A stretch of 38,826 bases of DNA, taken from NCBI RefSeq assembly GCF_000520515.1, contig NZ_KI914726.1, positions 15,180 through 54,005 on the forward strand, given 5' to 3'. The notes under the pieces were generated by a model that saw nothing but the letters and a program-made list of their open reading frames with translations, was not told where the DNA came from and searched no databases. Below are positions 23,739-32,632 of the stretch, one piece after another (position 1 is the first letter of the stretch; every line of letters starts with the position of its first letter). Source of the stretch: Arthrobacter sp. H20. GTDB taxonomy: Bacteria; Actinomycetota; Actinomycetes; Actinomycetales; Micrococcaceae. The translations under genes were made by a program, and so were the position numbers.

Positions 23739-23935
23739 TAAGCTCCTGTTCCTCTCCAACGTCCCGAGACCGCCGCCGCGTGAGCGGCGTCAATACTGCC
23801 ACCTGCCCTCAACTACCTCTCAATCCTGATGGCTGAGAACCGCGACCAACAGAGGCGAAAGTCATCGATATTCGCCTTTTCACATCGCCATCTGTAGCAT
23901 CCGACGCGGTTCCACGCCGGACCGGTATGCATTAG

Positions 23936-23967
23936 CATAATGAGTGCACACGTAAGCACGTATTATG
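23936..23967. promoter_or_regulatory. Imperfect palindromic operator before the MFS-ArsR operon
   Basis: CATAATGAGTGC (23936-23947) and GCACGTATTATG (23956-23967) are inverted arms matching at 10 of 12 positions, 8 nt apart. The AT-rich ends and place, 26 bp before the start at 23994, fit an ArsR/SmtB operator overlapping the promoter. Confidence 0.6.
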
Positions 23968-23993
23968 GGTGAAGTTGATTTCGAGGAGTCCCG

Positions 23994-25223
23994 TTGATTG
24001 AAGTCCTGGCCGTTCCGGCCTACCGAAAGCTCTTTGTGGCTCAAATTGTCGCCCTGCTGGGCACTGGTCTCTTGACGGTGGCCCTGGGGCTGTTGGCCTT
24101 TGAACTGGCCGAAGGGCAGGCCGGTGCAGTCCTGGGGACGGCGCTGACGATCAAGATGCTCGCCTATGTTTTCGTCGCCCCGTTAATGGCGGCATTGGTC
24201 GAGCGGCTGCCGAAGAAGGCAGTGCTGGTTGGCGCTGACCTGGTCCGGACTGGCATTGCACTGATGCTGCCGATGGTCGATCAGACGTGGCAGATCTATG
24301 TGCTGGTGTTTGTTCTGCAGAGCGCCTCGGCCACGTTCACGCCGGCGTTTCAGTCCCTGATCCCAGTGGTGCTCCCGGAGGAACGCCACTATACCCGGGC
24401 ACTCTCGCTCTCAAGGCTGGCCTACGATCTGGAATCCTTGGTCAGCCCGGCTCTTGCGGCGGCTCTGCTAGCAGTGGCCTCCTTCCACGAGCTGTTCCTG
24501 GGGACAGTTGCCGGGTTCCTTTTCTCGGCGGCCCTGGTAGTGACGACGCGCCTTCCTGCAACGCCTGCCACCCGGCAGGAAGGAACACTTTGGCACCGCA
24601 CCACCCTCGGCGCCCGGATCTTCGCCAGAACGCCGGAGCTGAAAGGGCTGATGGCATTGAACCTGACAGTCGCGGCGGCGACCGCCCTGGTGCTGGTAAA
24701 TACCGTCGTCTACGCCCGTGACCTGTTCGGCGGGGTAAACGCTGACGTCGCCATCGCCCTGGCCTGCTACGGCGCAGGCTCCATGCTCGTGGCGCTGACC
24801 GCGCCGTGGATCCTGGACCGGGTACCGGACCTCGCCTTCATGTGGGCCGGAGCCGCGCTGGTGTCATTCGGACTCGCCGGAACATTCGCGCTGCTGGCCG
24901 GACCGGGAACGTGGCCGATCCTGCTGGGGCTGTGGGTCGTGCTTGGTGCCGCTACGTCGATGATCAACACACCCTCGGCACGCCTGCTCCGCCGCGCGGC
25001 GTCGGACAGCACCCGATCCTTTATCTTCACTGCCCAGTTCTCCCTCTCACACGCCTGTTTCATCATCACCTACCCCATCGCTGGTTGGGTCGGCGCCACC
25101 GCGGGACAGCCCACGGCGGCAGCAGTACTGGCTGCAGTCGCTATGATCGGGACAGTAGCGGCGACCAAATTCTGGCCTGCGATGTTCAGGAACGGCCCCG
25201 CGCCACTGACAGTGAAAGGGTGA
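23994..25223 (+). CDS. MFS exporter in an ArsR-controlled operon
   Basis: A 409-residue transporter with about 12 helices starting with TTG, preceded by GAGGAG about 6-7 nt upstream. PAYRKLFVAQIVALLGTGLLTVALGLLAFEL is the usual first-helix pattern of MFS exporters of the drug/metal type, and VERLPKKAVLVGADLVRTGI is the loop between helices 2 and 3. It is followed after 4 bp by an ArsR regulator with a zinc/cobalt-type site and preceded by a palindromic operator, so it may export a metal or metal complex. The transported compound is inference from the regulator. Confidence 0.88.
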   Translation: MIEVLAVPAYRKLFVAQIVALLGTGLLTVALGLLAFELAEGQAGAVLGTALTIKMLAYVFVAPLMAALVERLPKKAVLVGADLVRTGIALMLPMVDQTWQIYVLVFVLQSASATFTPAFQSLIPVVLPEERHYTRALSLSRLAYDLESLVSPALAAALLAVASFHELFLGTVAGFLFSAALVVTTRLPATPATRQEGTLWHRTTLGARIFARTPELKGLMALNLTVAAATALVLVNTVVYARDLFGGVNADVAIALACYGAGSMLVALTAPWILDRVPDLAFMWAGAALVSFGLAGTFALLAGPGTWPILLGLWVVLGAATSMINTPSARLLRRAASDSTRSFIFTAQFSLSHACFIITYPIAGWVGATAGQPTAAAVLAAVAMIGTVAATKFWPAMFRNGPAPLTVKG

Positions 25224-25227
25224 GCCG

Positions 25228-25587
25228 ATGGAAAACGTCCAACCCGCCGACGGCTCGAGCCTTCACCACCCGGACACGCCTGACGCCCGTCGCCTGGACA
25301 CCGCCACGGCTACCTTTCGGATGCTCTCAGATCCCACCCGGCTGCACATTCTCTGGCTTCTGGCCCAGGACCCCTCCGACGTGGGCTCGCTGGTCGAACG
25401 CACTGGGGCCTCGCGGACTTCGGTCAGCCAGCACCTGGCCAAATTGCGCTTCAGCGGGCTCGTCACAACCCGTAAGAGCAGCCGCCATGTCGTTTACAGC
25501 ATCTCCGACGGACATCTGACCCGCCTGGTGATGGAAGGCCTGAACCACGCGGACCACAAGGTCACCGGCGAGCCCGCCCACGACTAA
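25228..25587 (+). CDS. ArsR/SmtB regulator with CzrA-type metal site
   Basis: A 119-residue regulator. FRMLSDPTRLHILWLLA starts the winged helix and TGASRTSVSQHLAKLRFSGL is the recognition region. The last helix has Asp94-x-His96, then His107-x2-His110. This is the spacing of the alpha-5 Zn(II)/Co(II) site of CzrA and SmtB. It should release DNA when metal is bound, switching on the MFS gene 4 bp upstream and itself. No cysteine site of the arsenic or cadmium type is present. Confidence 0.92.
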   Translation: MENVQPADGSSLHHPDTPDARRLDTATATFRMLSDPTRLHILWLLAQDPSDVGSLVERTGASRTSVSQHLAKLRFSGLVTTRKSSRHVVYSISDGHLTRLVMEGLNHADHKVTGEPAHD

Positions 25588-25657
25588 ATGGTTGGGCCGC
25601 AGCAGCGCGAGGTCCTCGGATGGGCTAACGGCGGTATTCCGTGCACGGCCGAGCCTC

Positions 25658-26764
25658 TCAGCCCGCCCTGTCCTTAGCCCGCGGGGCTCGGCCGCGGTGG
25701 ATGCCAATCTCATACGCGGTGACGGCGATGACGGTAACGGCGACCAGGGGAAGCACGAACCACAGCATCACGATGGTGAACCCGTCAGCGGCATCATGAT
25801 CTGTCGACGCGAGTACGAGATACAGCGTGTAGGCGATGTAGAGCACCACGAACAGCACGCCCTCCCACCGGGCAATGACAAACCCGGTGAAAGCGAGTGG
25901 CAGCAGGACGACGGCGGCGGCGAGCATGAGCGGCAAGTCAAGGGCGATCGCTGCCGCCGGAACGGGGATGCCCTCGCCGAAGATGATCGCGGGCAGGCCC
26001 AGCACCACTCCGATATTGAAGATGTTGCTGCCGACAATGTTGCCCACGGCCATGTCCCGCTCTCCGCGGCGCAGTGCGACGATCGAGGTTGCAAGCTCGG
26101 GCAACGAGGTTCCGATCGCAACGACGGTGAGCCCGACGATCAGGCTGCTGACACCAAGGCTGGTCGCGATGCTGACCGCGCCCTCGACCAGCAACTGCGC
26201 TCCGAGCACAAGCAGTCCAATACCGGCGAGCAGCAACAGAGCCGCGAGCCACAGGGGAACCGGTTTGCTGTTCAGGGGCATTGCGTCGGGCGGTGAGGTT
26301 GGCTGGGGGGCCTCGCGTCGACCAACAACGATACTCATGACCGTATGAAAGATAAGACCCGCGAGTAACAGCACGCCGTCGAGTACGCCGATTTGCCCAT
26401 CGAGGCTCACCACGACCAGCAAGAGCGACAACCCCACCATTACCGGAATATCGAATCGAACGAGCTGGCGTCTAATGATAAGCGGGCTGATGATTGCCGA
26501 GAGCCCCAGGATCAAAAGAACGTTGGCGATGTTACTGCCAACAACGTTGCCGAGCGCGAGGTCAGGCTCTCCCTCAGTGATCGCGCCAATCGTGACCGCG
26601 AGTTCGGGCGCCGAGGTCGCCGCCGAGACGACGACTAGGCCGATGACCAGTGGCGAGATACCCGCACGGACAGCAAGTGTCGAGGCACCGCGTACCAGCG
26701 CTTCACCGCCCGCAATGAGCAGAAGCAGGCCAGCGATAACCAATATGATGTTGAGAATGTCCAC
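25658..26764 (-). CDS. CaCA-family sodium/calcium-type antiporter (YrbG-like)
   Basis: A 368-residue protein with two inverted halves. The first alpha repeat reads SAATSAPELAVTIGAITEG, with GNVVGSNIANVLLILG close by. The second reads VVAIGTSLPELATSIVALRRG with GNIVGSNIFNIGVVLGLPA. These paired (S/T)-x-PE and GS-N motifs form the ion sites. The family swaps Na+ or H+ for Ca2+. In the first repeat the usual GTSAPE is ATSAPE. About 10 membrane helices fit the hydrophobic pattern. It stands alone, with no clear operon partners. Confidence 0.92.
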   Translation of the reverse strand: MDILNIILVIAGLLLLIAGGEALVRGASTLAVRAGISPLVIGLVVVSAATSAPELAVTIGAITEGEPDLALGNVVGSNIANVLLILGLSAIISPLIIRRQLVRFDIPVMVGLSLLLVVVSLDGQIGVLDGVLLLAGLIFHTVMSIVVGRREAPQPTSPPDAMPLNSKPVPLWLAALLLLAGIGLLVLGAQLLVEGAVSIATSLGVSSLIVGLTVVAIGTSLPELATSIVALRRGERDMAVGNIVGSNIFNIGVVLGLPAIIFGEGIPVPAAAIALDLPLMLAAAVVLLPLAFTGFVIARWEGVLFVVLYIAYTLYLVLASTDHDAADGFTIVMLWFVLPLVAVTVIAVTAYEIGIHRGRAPRAKDRAG

Positions 26765-26817
26765 GCTCCTAGCCTAAGGTGCGAGCGGCCCACGCCAAGC
26801 TAGGCCCGCCAACCTGC

Positions 26818-27474
26818 CCGTGAGGATCAGGATTGAACTGGACCTGGTGCAACTGCCCACCGTCGTCGGTCTATTCAGATGCCGAGGTTTATGACGCGCT
26901 TGACACTCTGGTCAGCGAAGGCGCCATCCGCAACTACGGCGTCAGCGTCGAACGCACCGATGAGGCACTCGCTGCGCTCAGGCACGGCACCATCGCCACC
27001 CTCCAGATCATTCTCAACGCCTTCAGCCTCAAGTCCTTGGACGAGGTACTCCCCGCGGCTCAGGCCGCTGGCGTCGGCATCATCGTGCGTGTCCCACTCG
27101 CTTCGGGCCTGCTCTCCGGCAAGTATTCCAAAGACACCACGTTTGCCGAGAACGACCACCGGAACCTTAACCGCTCCAGGGCGGCTTTCGACGTCGGCGA
27201 GACCTTCTCCGGCGTCGACTTCGCGACTGGCCTCACAGCCGTGCAGGCGTTTGAGGCGCTGGTTCCCGACGGCGTCGCCACAGCGCAGGCAGCAATCGCG
27301 TGGATCATTGCCCAGGACGGCGTCAGCAGCGTCATCCCCGGCACGCGCACCGTGGAGCAGGCCCGCACCAACGCCGCGGCGGCGGACACCGGTGATCTTG
27401 GCACAAGCCTGAATGGCGGCGTCCAGGACATCTACGACCGCCACTTCCGTGTTGCGATTCACCCACGCTGGTAA
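26818..27474 (+). pseudogene. Aldo/keto reductase remnant, 5'-truncated and frameshifted
   Basis: The last two thirds of an aldo/keto reductase (normally about 325 residues) are readable: CPPSSVYSDAEVYDALDTLV, IRNYGVSVERTDEALAAL, FSLKSLDEVLPAAQAAGVGI, SGLLSGKY and a C-terminal AIAWIIAQDGVSSVIPGTR. The TIM-barrel start with the catalytic Asp and Tyr is missing. Near 26832-26860 one frame reads IELDLVQL and the next frame goes on CPPSSVYSD; the expected VQLHCPPSS would need about 5 more bases, so a short deletion between CTGC repeats is likely. A 213-residue open frame from 26833 exists but would lack the active site. Confidence 0.8.
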
Positions 27475-27508
27475 TGAAACGATCGGCTAGCAGCAGGTTA
27501 ACGGCAAC

Positions 27509-27535
27509 GGCTCCCACCCTTCGAGGATGGGAGCC
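27509..27535. terminator. Hairpin terminator between convergent units
   Basis: GGCTCCCA (27509-27516) pairs with TGGGAGCC (27528-27535), with CCT/AGG paired further in around a TCG loop. It separates the reductase remnant from the OFA transporter unit. Confidence 0.75.
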
Positions 27536-27568
27536 ACTGCATTGTGCGGTGTTACAAAGTGCTGGTGT

Positions 27569-27673
27569 TTAGCCGCCGAACAGTGCCCATACACGGGTCA
27601 TCGTTTGGGCGATCCCGTAGGCCAACGGCAATACCACAAGGGCCCATACGAACGTGGTGCTTGCTGCCTTCAT
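27569..27673 (-). CDS. Small partner protein of an OFA-type MFS transporter
   Basis: A 34-residue open frame starting MKAASTTFVWALVVLPLAYG and ending with MTRVWALFGG. It is one membrane helix with a short polar end. The ATG at 27673 is one base after the transporter stop, and GGAGG 7 nt upstream lies within the last codons of that gene. Such small proteins next to OFA-family transporters are annotated as MFS transporter small subunits; the match is from memory. Co-translation suggests they work together. The size and position argue against chance. Confidence 0.75.
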   Translation of the reverse strand: MKAASTTFVWALVVLPLAYGIAQTMTRVWALFGG

Positions 27674-27674
27674 C

Positions 27675-29078
27675 TCATGCCTCCATAGCGGGTTCTTGAG
27701 TCGACGTCCCGGAGTCGGGCTTCGTCTTTGGTTCGTGGAACTTCGAGTTAACCGGCTTAACCATCAGGTTGGCAATGAAGCCGATGATCAGCAGCCCCAC
27801 CATGGTCAGCAGTGCTGGTTGGTAGGCAGCGGCCGTGAGCTCACCAGGTGTGCCCTGAGCGTCGAGAAAGCCATTGATGATCAGTGGTCCAGCGATGCCT
27901 GCGGCCGACCAGGCAGTCAGCAGCCGGCCGTGGATTGCGCCGACCTGGTACGTGCCGAAGAGGTCGCGCAGGTAGGCCGGTACAGTGGCAAATCCGCCGC
28001 CGTAGAAGGAGATGATAAAGAAGGCCAGGAACACGAAGAGAATAGTGGTGCCCGCTCCGGCGAGCGCCAGCGTGGTGTATAGAACGGCGCCGACACCCAG
28101 GTAGATCATGTAGATCCGCTTGCGGCCAATAATGTCCGATGTGGAGGACCAGATAAAGCGTCCGGCCATGTTGCCGATCGACAGCAGACCAACGAAACCA
28201 CCGGCAACTGCAACGGTAACCGCAGTCGAGCCGTCCGCTTCGCGGAAGAAGTCCTGAATCATCGGGGAGGCCTGCTCGAGGATGCCGATACCTGCTGTCA
28301 CGTTGCAGAAGAGCACGATCCAGACCAGCCAGAACTGCTTGGTCTTGATGGAGTTTTTGGCCGAGACGTTATCGGAGGTGACGAGGGGCTTCGACTTCAT
28401 CTGTGAGGGGTCGAAGCCAGCTGGCTTCCAGTCGGCTGCGGGGACCTTGATGGTGAACGCCCCGAACATCATGTAGACGAGGTAGATGGCCGCGAGGGTA
28501 AGAAACAGGAAACCTACTGAGTCGCCGCTGGCAACCCAACCATCGGCGCTAGAGTTCGGGTCATACATGCGCAGCAGTTGAGTGGAGAGAGGGCTGGCGA
28601 TCAGTGCGCCGCCGCCGAATCCCATGATGGCCATGCCAGTGGCCAGCCCTGGCCTGTCCGGGAACCACTTGATTAGGGTGGACACGGGCGAGATATAGCC
28701 GATGCCCAGGCCAATGCCACCGATAAAGCCGTAGCCCAGGTAGACAAGCCACAGCTGGTTGGTGAAGATTCCGAGCGAACCGATGAGGAAGCCGCTGGTC
28801 CAGAACAGGGCCGAGGTAAACATGGCCATACGGGGGCCATTCTTGTCCACCCAGGTACCCATCACGGCGGCCGAGAGTCCCAGCATCACGATGGCGATAG
28901 AGAAGATCACGCCGATCTGGGTCAGGCTCGCATCAAAATGCTCAACCAGTGCGTTCTTGTACACACTGGTTGCGTACGCCTGGCCAATACACAGGTGCAC
29001 CGCCAACGCTGCGGGTGGGATCAACCACCGGTTAAACCCTGGCGGGGCGATGCTGTGTTCTCGGGCAAGCCAACTCAT
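27675..29078 (-). CDS. OFA-family MFS transporter
   Basis: A 467-residue MFS protein. FNRWLIPPAALAVHLCIGQAYATSVYKNAL is the N-terminal pattern of oxalate/formate-type (OFA) transporters, with GTWVDKNGPRMAMFTSALFW between helices 2 and 3, GLGIGYISPVSTLIKWFPDRPGLATGMAIMGFGGGA in helix 4-5, and the motif IGRKRIYMIYLGVGAVLY in the second half. A ribosome site GAAGGAG lies 6 nt before the ATG. It may carry a carboxylate. No oxalate or formate enzyme is nearby, so the substrate is unknown. It is followed by a 34-residue partner gene. Confidence 0.9.
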   Translation of the reverse strand: MSWLAREHSIAPPGFNRWLIPPAALAVHLCIGQAYATSVYKNALVEHFDASLTQIGVIFSIAIVMLGLSAAVMGTWVDKNGPRMAMFTSALFWTSGFLIGSLGIFTNQLWLVYLGYGFIGGIGLGIGYISPVSTLIKWFPDRPGLATGMAIMGFGGGALIASPLSTQLLRMYDPNSSADGWVASGDSVGFLFLTLAAIYLVYMMFGAFTIKVPAADWKPAGFDPSQMKSKPLVTSDNVSAKNSIKTKQFWLVWIVLFCNVTAGIGILEQASPMIQDFFREADGSTAVTVAVAGGFVGLLSIGNMAGRFIWSSTSDIIGRKRIYMIYLGVGAVLYTTLALAGAGTTILFVFLAFFIISFYGGGFATVPAYLRDLFGTYQVGAIHGRLLTAWSAAGIAGPLIINGFLDAQGTPGELTAAAYQPALLTMVGLLIIGFIANLMVKPVNSKFHEPKTKPDSGTSTQEPAMEA

Positions 29079-29254
29079 CGATAACTCCTTCTTACTGGAC
29101 CACGGAGTGCAGTCAGGACTGCGGCCACTGATTTTCCGTGAAATCGTTCTATATTCAACTTCACCAAGGGTAGACGAAGATCACACTCGCCGCTGAACGG
29201 TCGTCCTGGCGCGACACGTGTCAGGACAACCGCACCCATTGACAACTGGAAGGA

Positions 29255-30046
29255 TCAAAGTCTGGGGGCGAGAGCTGCGTAGTATCCCGGAATCTGCTCC
29301 GGCTGGCCCTTTTCCTGCATTGCGACTGCGTCGATGGTGACGGCCCCGTCCTCCAGTACCTTCCAGGCACCGTCATCAAAGGCGGCTTGGCGTTCCCCTG
29401 ATCCAAAGTGCCCCGGCTTGGGCAGGCCGCCGATGGCCAGCTCCAGCGGTCTGGGAATCCGGCCGGGGCTGGCCCCGAGACGCGAGATGTAGTCAAGGGA
29501 GTTGCCACGGAAATTTGTTTCAACCAGGAATACCCGCCCCTGCTGCCCAACCAGAGATCTCAGGGTATTCGCCAGAGCAGCATGGGACGCCGGATCCACT
29601 ACGTGGAAAACCCCACGGACAAAGACGTTGCAGTCCCCCAGCTCGGCGGCCAGCAGGTCCCCCGCCGCCGCAGCGGTGCAGTCCACGGTGCGGAAGTCTA
29701 CGTTGGACAAGGCAGTTGATTCGGCCTCGGCGCGGGACGTAGCGCTCGCTGCGACATCCACGCCCAGCGCCCGCGGAAAATAGGCCGCCAGTAATCGGGT
29801 AAAGCTGCCGTTACCGCAACCGACGTCGATCACTGGAAGTGCCGGGTTCAGGGTGCGCTGCAGGGCCTCAAAATAACTGTTGAACTCTCTGTCGCTGCCA
29901 GCGTCCCACAGCACGTCGCCACCGGAACCGGTGTTTTGGATTCGATGCCAATAGTTTTCCCATGCCGCATGGCGATCTCTGGGCACCCCTGAGGAGAGCC
30001 TGATGATTGTTGGCAGGAGAAGATACTTCTTCAGGGGCGACGACAC
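29255..30046 (-). CDS. Class I SAM-dependent methyltransferase
   Basis: A 263-residue protein. Motif I is ALPVIDVGCGNGSFTRLLA (about 75-93), followed by RALGVDVAASATSRAEAE with the acidic residue at the end of strand 2, and VDFRTVDCT as motif II. CNVFVRGVFHVVD is the post-II part, and VFLVETNFRG motif III. The target is unknown. The start is a GTG at 30046, 9 bp after the GGDEF-EAL gene, with a poor ribosome site; it is probably translated by coupling. Confidence 0.85.
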   Translation of the reverse strand: MSSPLKKYLLLPTIIRLSSGVPRDRHAAWENYWHRIQNTGSGGDVLWDAGSDREFNSYFEALQRTLNPALPVIDVGCGNGSFTRLLAAYFPRALGVDVAASATSRAEAESTALSNVDFRTVDCTAAAAGDLLAAELGDCNVFVRGVFHVVDPASHAALANTLRSLVGQQGRVFLVETNFRGNSLDYISRLGASPGRIPRPLELAIGGLPKPGHFGSGERQAAFDDGAWKVLEDGAVTIDAVAMQEKGQPEQIPGYYAALAPRL

Positions 30047-30055
30047 CTGTCAAGA

Positions 30056-31636
30056 CTAAGCCCTGTGGTTCGTCGCCACGGTAGGGGAAACGTGTCGCGG
30101 ACTAGCGATGCCCCAGGTTAGGGGCCATGATCGAACCAACTCTGCCATCATGTCGGCCTCCATCGGTCGGCTGAAAAAGTAGCCCTGCCCATAGTTGCAG
30201 CCCATCCCCGTGAGAAGTCGGGCCTGGTCAGCGGTTTCGATTCCCTCCGCCACCGAAAGGAGGCCAGCCGCCTCGATGAGCTGAAGGATAGCCGCGACAA
30301 ACTTCAGCTGCCTTGGATCCTCCGCGATGTCCTCGATCAGAGAGCTGTCCATCTTCACCGCCTGGGCGGGAAGCTTCCTGAGGTAGCTGATTGATGAGTA
30401 ACCCGTACCGAAATCGTCGATCTCAACGCCGACGCCAAGCTCCCGCAGCCCGCGCAGACTCTCGGTGCTGGCCACCTGATCAGTCATCACTGAGGTTTCG
30501 GTGATCTCGACAATGAGGCGCTCGGCAGGAACCGAATGTTTGGCAAGCGCCCGATCAATGAACCCCACCAGACCGGGTGTCCTGCTTTCAGCAGCGGATA
30601 GATTAACCCGCACGGCGAAGTCTCGGCCCGTCAGAATGTCCTGCCAGCTGTTGAGTTGAGACGCGACGGCGTTGATCATCCACTCACCGATTTCCAGGAC
30701 CAGCCCGCTCTCCTCCGCGATGCCGATGAAAGCCTCCGGGTAGAGGAGACCGCGGTCTGGGTGCTGCCAGCGGACCAAAGCCTCAGCTCCCACAATCGTT
30801 GAGGTACCGAGAGAAATGACCGGCTGGTAGTGCACCCGCAGTTCCCCAGTTGCCACAGCACGTCGGAATTCCTCAAGCGTGGTGAACCGATCGTGGGTGG
30901 CCTGCAGCATGGCTGGGTGAAACACCTGGACATTCCCTCGGCCAAGGTTCTTGGCTACATACATTGCTGTATCCGCGTCGCGCATCATGTCTTCGCCGGA
31001 CTGGCCTACCTCGCCGCACCGCACACCGATACTGGCCAACGTGCGAATGCTGGTGCCGGAAATGATCATGTCCGGGCGCAGCGCCGCCAGCGCGCGATCA
31101 GCGATCTCACTCGCCACCTTGTCGGAGGTTTGGGGCAGCAGCACCGCGAACTCATCGCCGCCGAGCCTGGCCACGACGTCCGATTCTCTGACAGTTGAGT
31201 TCAGTCGGCGCCCAACTTCGATGAGGACGTCGTCCCCTGCAGAGTGCCCGAGGCTGTCGTTGACCGCCTTAAAGGCATCAAGGTCCAGAAGGATGAGCGC
31301 AGGCGACTGCTCTCCCCGTGCCGCGGCGAGCGTCTCGTCGTCAATCCGGCGACGGAGCAGGGTGCGGTTTGGCAGACCGGTGAGGCTGTCGTACATCGCC
31401 ATCCGCTCCAACTCGATCTGGGCAGCATGCAGGCTGGCTGTGCGGTCCTGCACCCGCTGCTCCAGCTCTTCGTAGATGACCTCGAGTTCCTCGGCCAACA
31501 GGTTGACGCCGCTGATGACCGCGTCGATCGAGTCACGCGCAGGCGAGATGTCCAGCCTCGCTGAGAGATCGCCCGAGGACAGACGGACAATTCCTTCAAC
31601 GAGGGCATCCATTCGCTGGTCCTGGAGATCGTCCAC
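30056..31636 (-). CDS. GGDEF-EAL cyclic-di-GMP enzyme
   Basis: A 526-residue soluble protein. An N-terminal helical part (about 1-70, VRLSSGDLSARLD, then VIYEELEQRVQDRTASLHA) resembles a HAMP-like and coiled-coil signal segment. The GGDEF domain (about 82-245) has YDSLTGLPNR and an intact GGDEF motif in ARLGGDEFAVLL. The EAL domain (about 255-505) has AEALVRW, ETSVM, DDFGTGYSSISYL and VAEGIET. Both active sites look complete, so it could make and break cyclic-di-GMP. No transmembrane helix is seen. It begins with GTG directly after the STAS-like gene stop, and a methyltransferase gene follows, so the three form an operon. Confidence 0.92.
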   Translation of the reverse strand: MDDLQDQRMDALVEGIVRLSSGDLSARLDISPARDSIDAVISGVNLLAEELEVIYEELEQRVQDRTASLHAAQIELERMAMYDSLTGLPNRTLLRRRIDDETLAAARGEQSPALILLDLDAFKAVNDSLGHSAGDDVLIEVGRRLNSTVRESDVVARLGGDEFAVLLPQTSDKVASEIADRALAALRPDMIISGTSIRTLASIGVRCGEVGQSGEDMMRDADTAMYVAKNLGRGNVQVFHPAMLQATHDRFTTLEEFRRAVATGELRVHYQPVISLGTSTIVGAEALVRWQHPDRGLLYPEAFIGIAEESGLVLEIGEWMINAVASQLNSWQDILTGRDFAVRVNLSAAESRTPGLVGFIDRALAKHSVPAERLIVEITETSVMTDQVASTESLRGLRELGVGVEIDDFGTGYSSISYLRKLPAQAVKMDSSLIEDIAEDPRQLKFVAAILQLIEAAGLLSVAEGIETADQARLLTGMGCNYGQGYFFSRPMEADMMAELVRSWPLTWGIASPRHVSPTVATNHRA

Positions 31637-32023
31637 CTACTCCTCCTTCAGCCAGTCGACTGCAGCCTGTTCGGAGGTGAAGAATCTGGTGGGGCAGGGA
31701 AGCGTGCTGATCCCCAGGATGAAATTCGCTATCACTTTATCTACCTGCGAGGAACCCAGCAGCGCAATACGTGACGCCGAGCACGGCAGGCCAAACACGG
31801 TCCGCGCCCCTCGGCTGACTGATTTGGTGGTCGCCATGTCGACCAGCATGGGATGGCTGGCCCCGGCAGACAGTTCGTTCACCCGCGCCATCGCGAGGCG
31901 AGCGTCATCTTCCACAATGGAGATGCCCCGCGCCCACCGCAGCCGCAGCCGCAGGACATTGTCGACGCCGAGCACCAGTGTTGCGTCGATCCCATCGACT
32001 TCGTCAGGGAGGTTCTCACCCAC
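31637..32023 (-). CDS. STAS/SpoIIAA-like small protein (DUF7793-like)
   Basis: A 128-residue protein beginning with GTG. The order of strands and helices, such as NVLRLRLRWARGISIVEDDARLAMARVNELS, PMLVDMATTKSVSRGARTVF and RIALLGSSQVDKVIANFIL, resembles the SpoIIAA/STAS fold of small actinobacterial proteins. The C-terminal FFTSEQAAVDWLKEE is typical of these proteins. The function is unknown; such proteins often act with signalling enzymes. Its stop touches the start of the GGDEF-EAL gene, so a regulatory link is likely. Confidence 0.7.
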   Translation of the reverse strand: MGENLPDEVDGIDATLVLGVDNVLRLRLRWARGISIVEDDARLAMARVNELSAGASHPMLVDMATTKSVSRGARTVFGLPCSASRIALLGSSQVDKVIANFILGISTLPCPTRFFTSEQAAVDWLKEE

Positions 32024-32158
32024 GGCCGATCACCACGTGGTTCCGCACACTCGCCAGCGCGGGGCGGCACGAACTACTAATGCGGCTGAGACCATGAGTA
32101 CAGCATAGGACCCCGGCGGGTTAGTCTCCCGCAAACCGCTCTGCCGGTATGGGACAGA

Positions 32159-32440
32159 TCATGATCTCTCCCGCGACTGGCTACACGCCTCGCGGGTCCA
32201 GCTAAGAACATCGCCCACGATATCCTCGTCGAACAGATTGATTGTTGGAACAAGCGGCGCGACGTCTCCTCCCAGCTATTGGGCAGGCCTCCACCCCCAC
32301 GCGAATCCGGGCCGATGCTGGATCTCTATCTCGTTCTTTGACACGTACACATCGGCGGGCCTGATCGACTCGATCGCCGAGAGTAGACCGTCGAAAATCG
32401 CTCTCGAGCGTAGGTCGGGCTTGCGGAGCAGTGGTTGAGT
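32159..32440 (-). pseudogene. Relic of a DUF5655-like protein gene
   Basis: Minus-strand reading gives RAIFDGLLSAIESIRPADVY, VSKNEIEIQHRPGFAWGWRP, then an in-frame TAG, then LGGDVAPLVPTI, NLFDEDIVGDVLSWTREAC and a stop at 32159. The order VSK..I..RR..FAW.W.P, then APLV, then WLREA-like resembles the C-terminal half of DUF5655 proteins. The TAG stands where a Tyr or similar is expected, and the middle looks shortened. The family match is by eye only. Confidence 0.4.
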
Positions 32441-32445
32441 GGGAT

Positions 32446-32622
32446 CTGCTCGGCAAGGGACCGGTCAGCGCCCCGACAGGTCGCCGACCGCAGCAGGCCA
32501 GTCGCCGATAGAGCGCACCCGATGGTCGTTGCCCTGGTATCGCGGAGATGCGAGTCGCCCAAACCAACCGCTGCCATCGCCGACGCGTATTGATGGACGA
32601 TCTCGTGCTCGAGATCCTCACT
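32446..32622 (-). pseudogene. Relic of a tyrosine recombinase-like N-terminal domain
   Basis: An open minus-strand stretch reads HEIVHQYASAMAAVGLGDSH, LRDTRATTIGCALSATGLLR and SATCRGADRSLAEQ. It recalls the SAM-like N-terminal domain of actinobacterial integrases (YA.AL.AVGL...H.RD.R, then ATC.DADR.LAEQ). No start codon or catalytic domain is present. The frame changes at about 32440 into the DUF5655-like relic. It could mark an old insertion. Low confidence. Confidence 0.3.
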
Positions 32623-32632
32623 TGCATTATCT

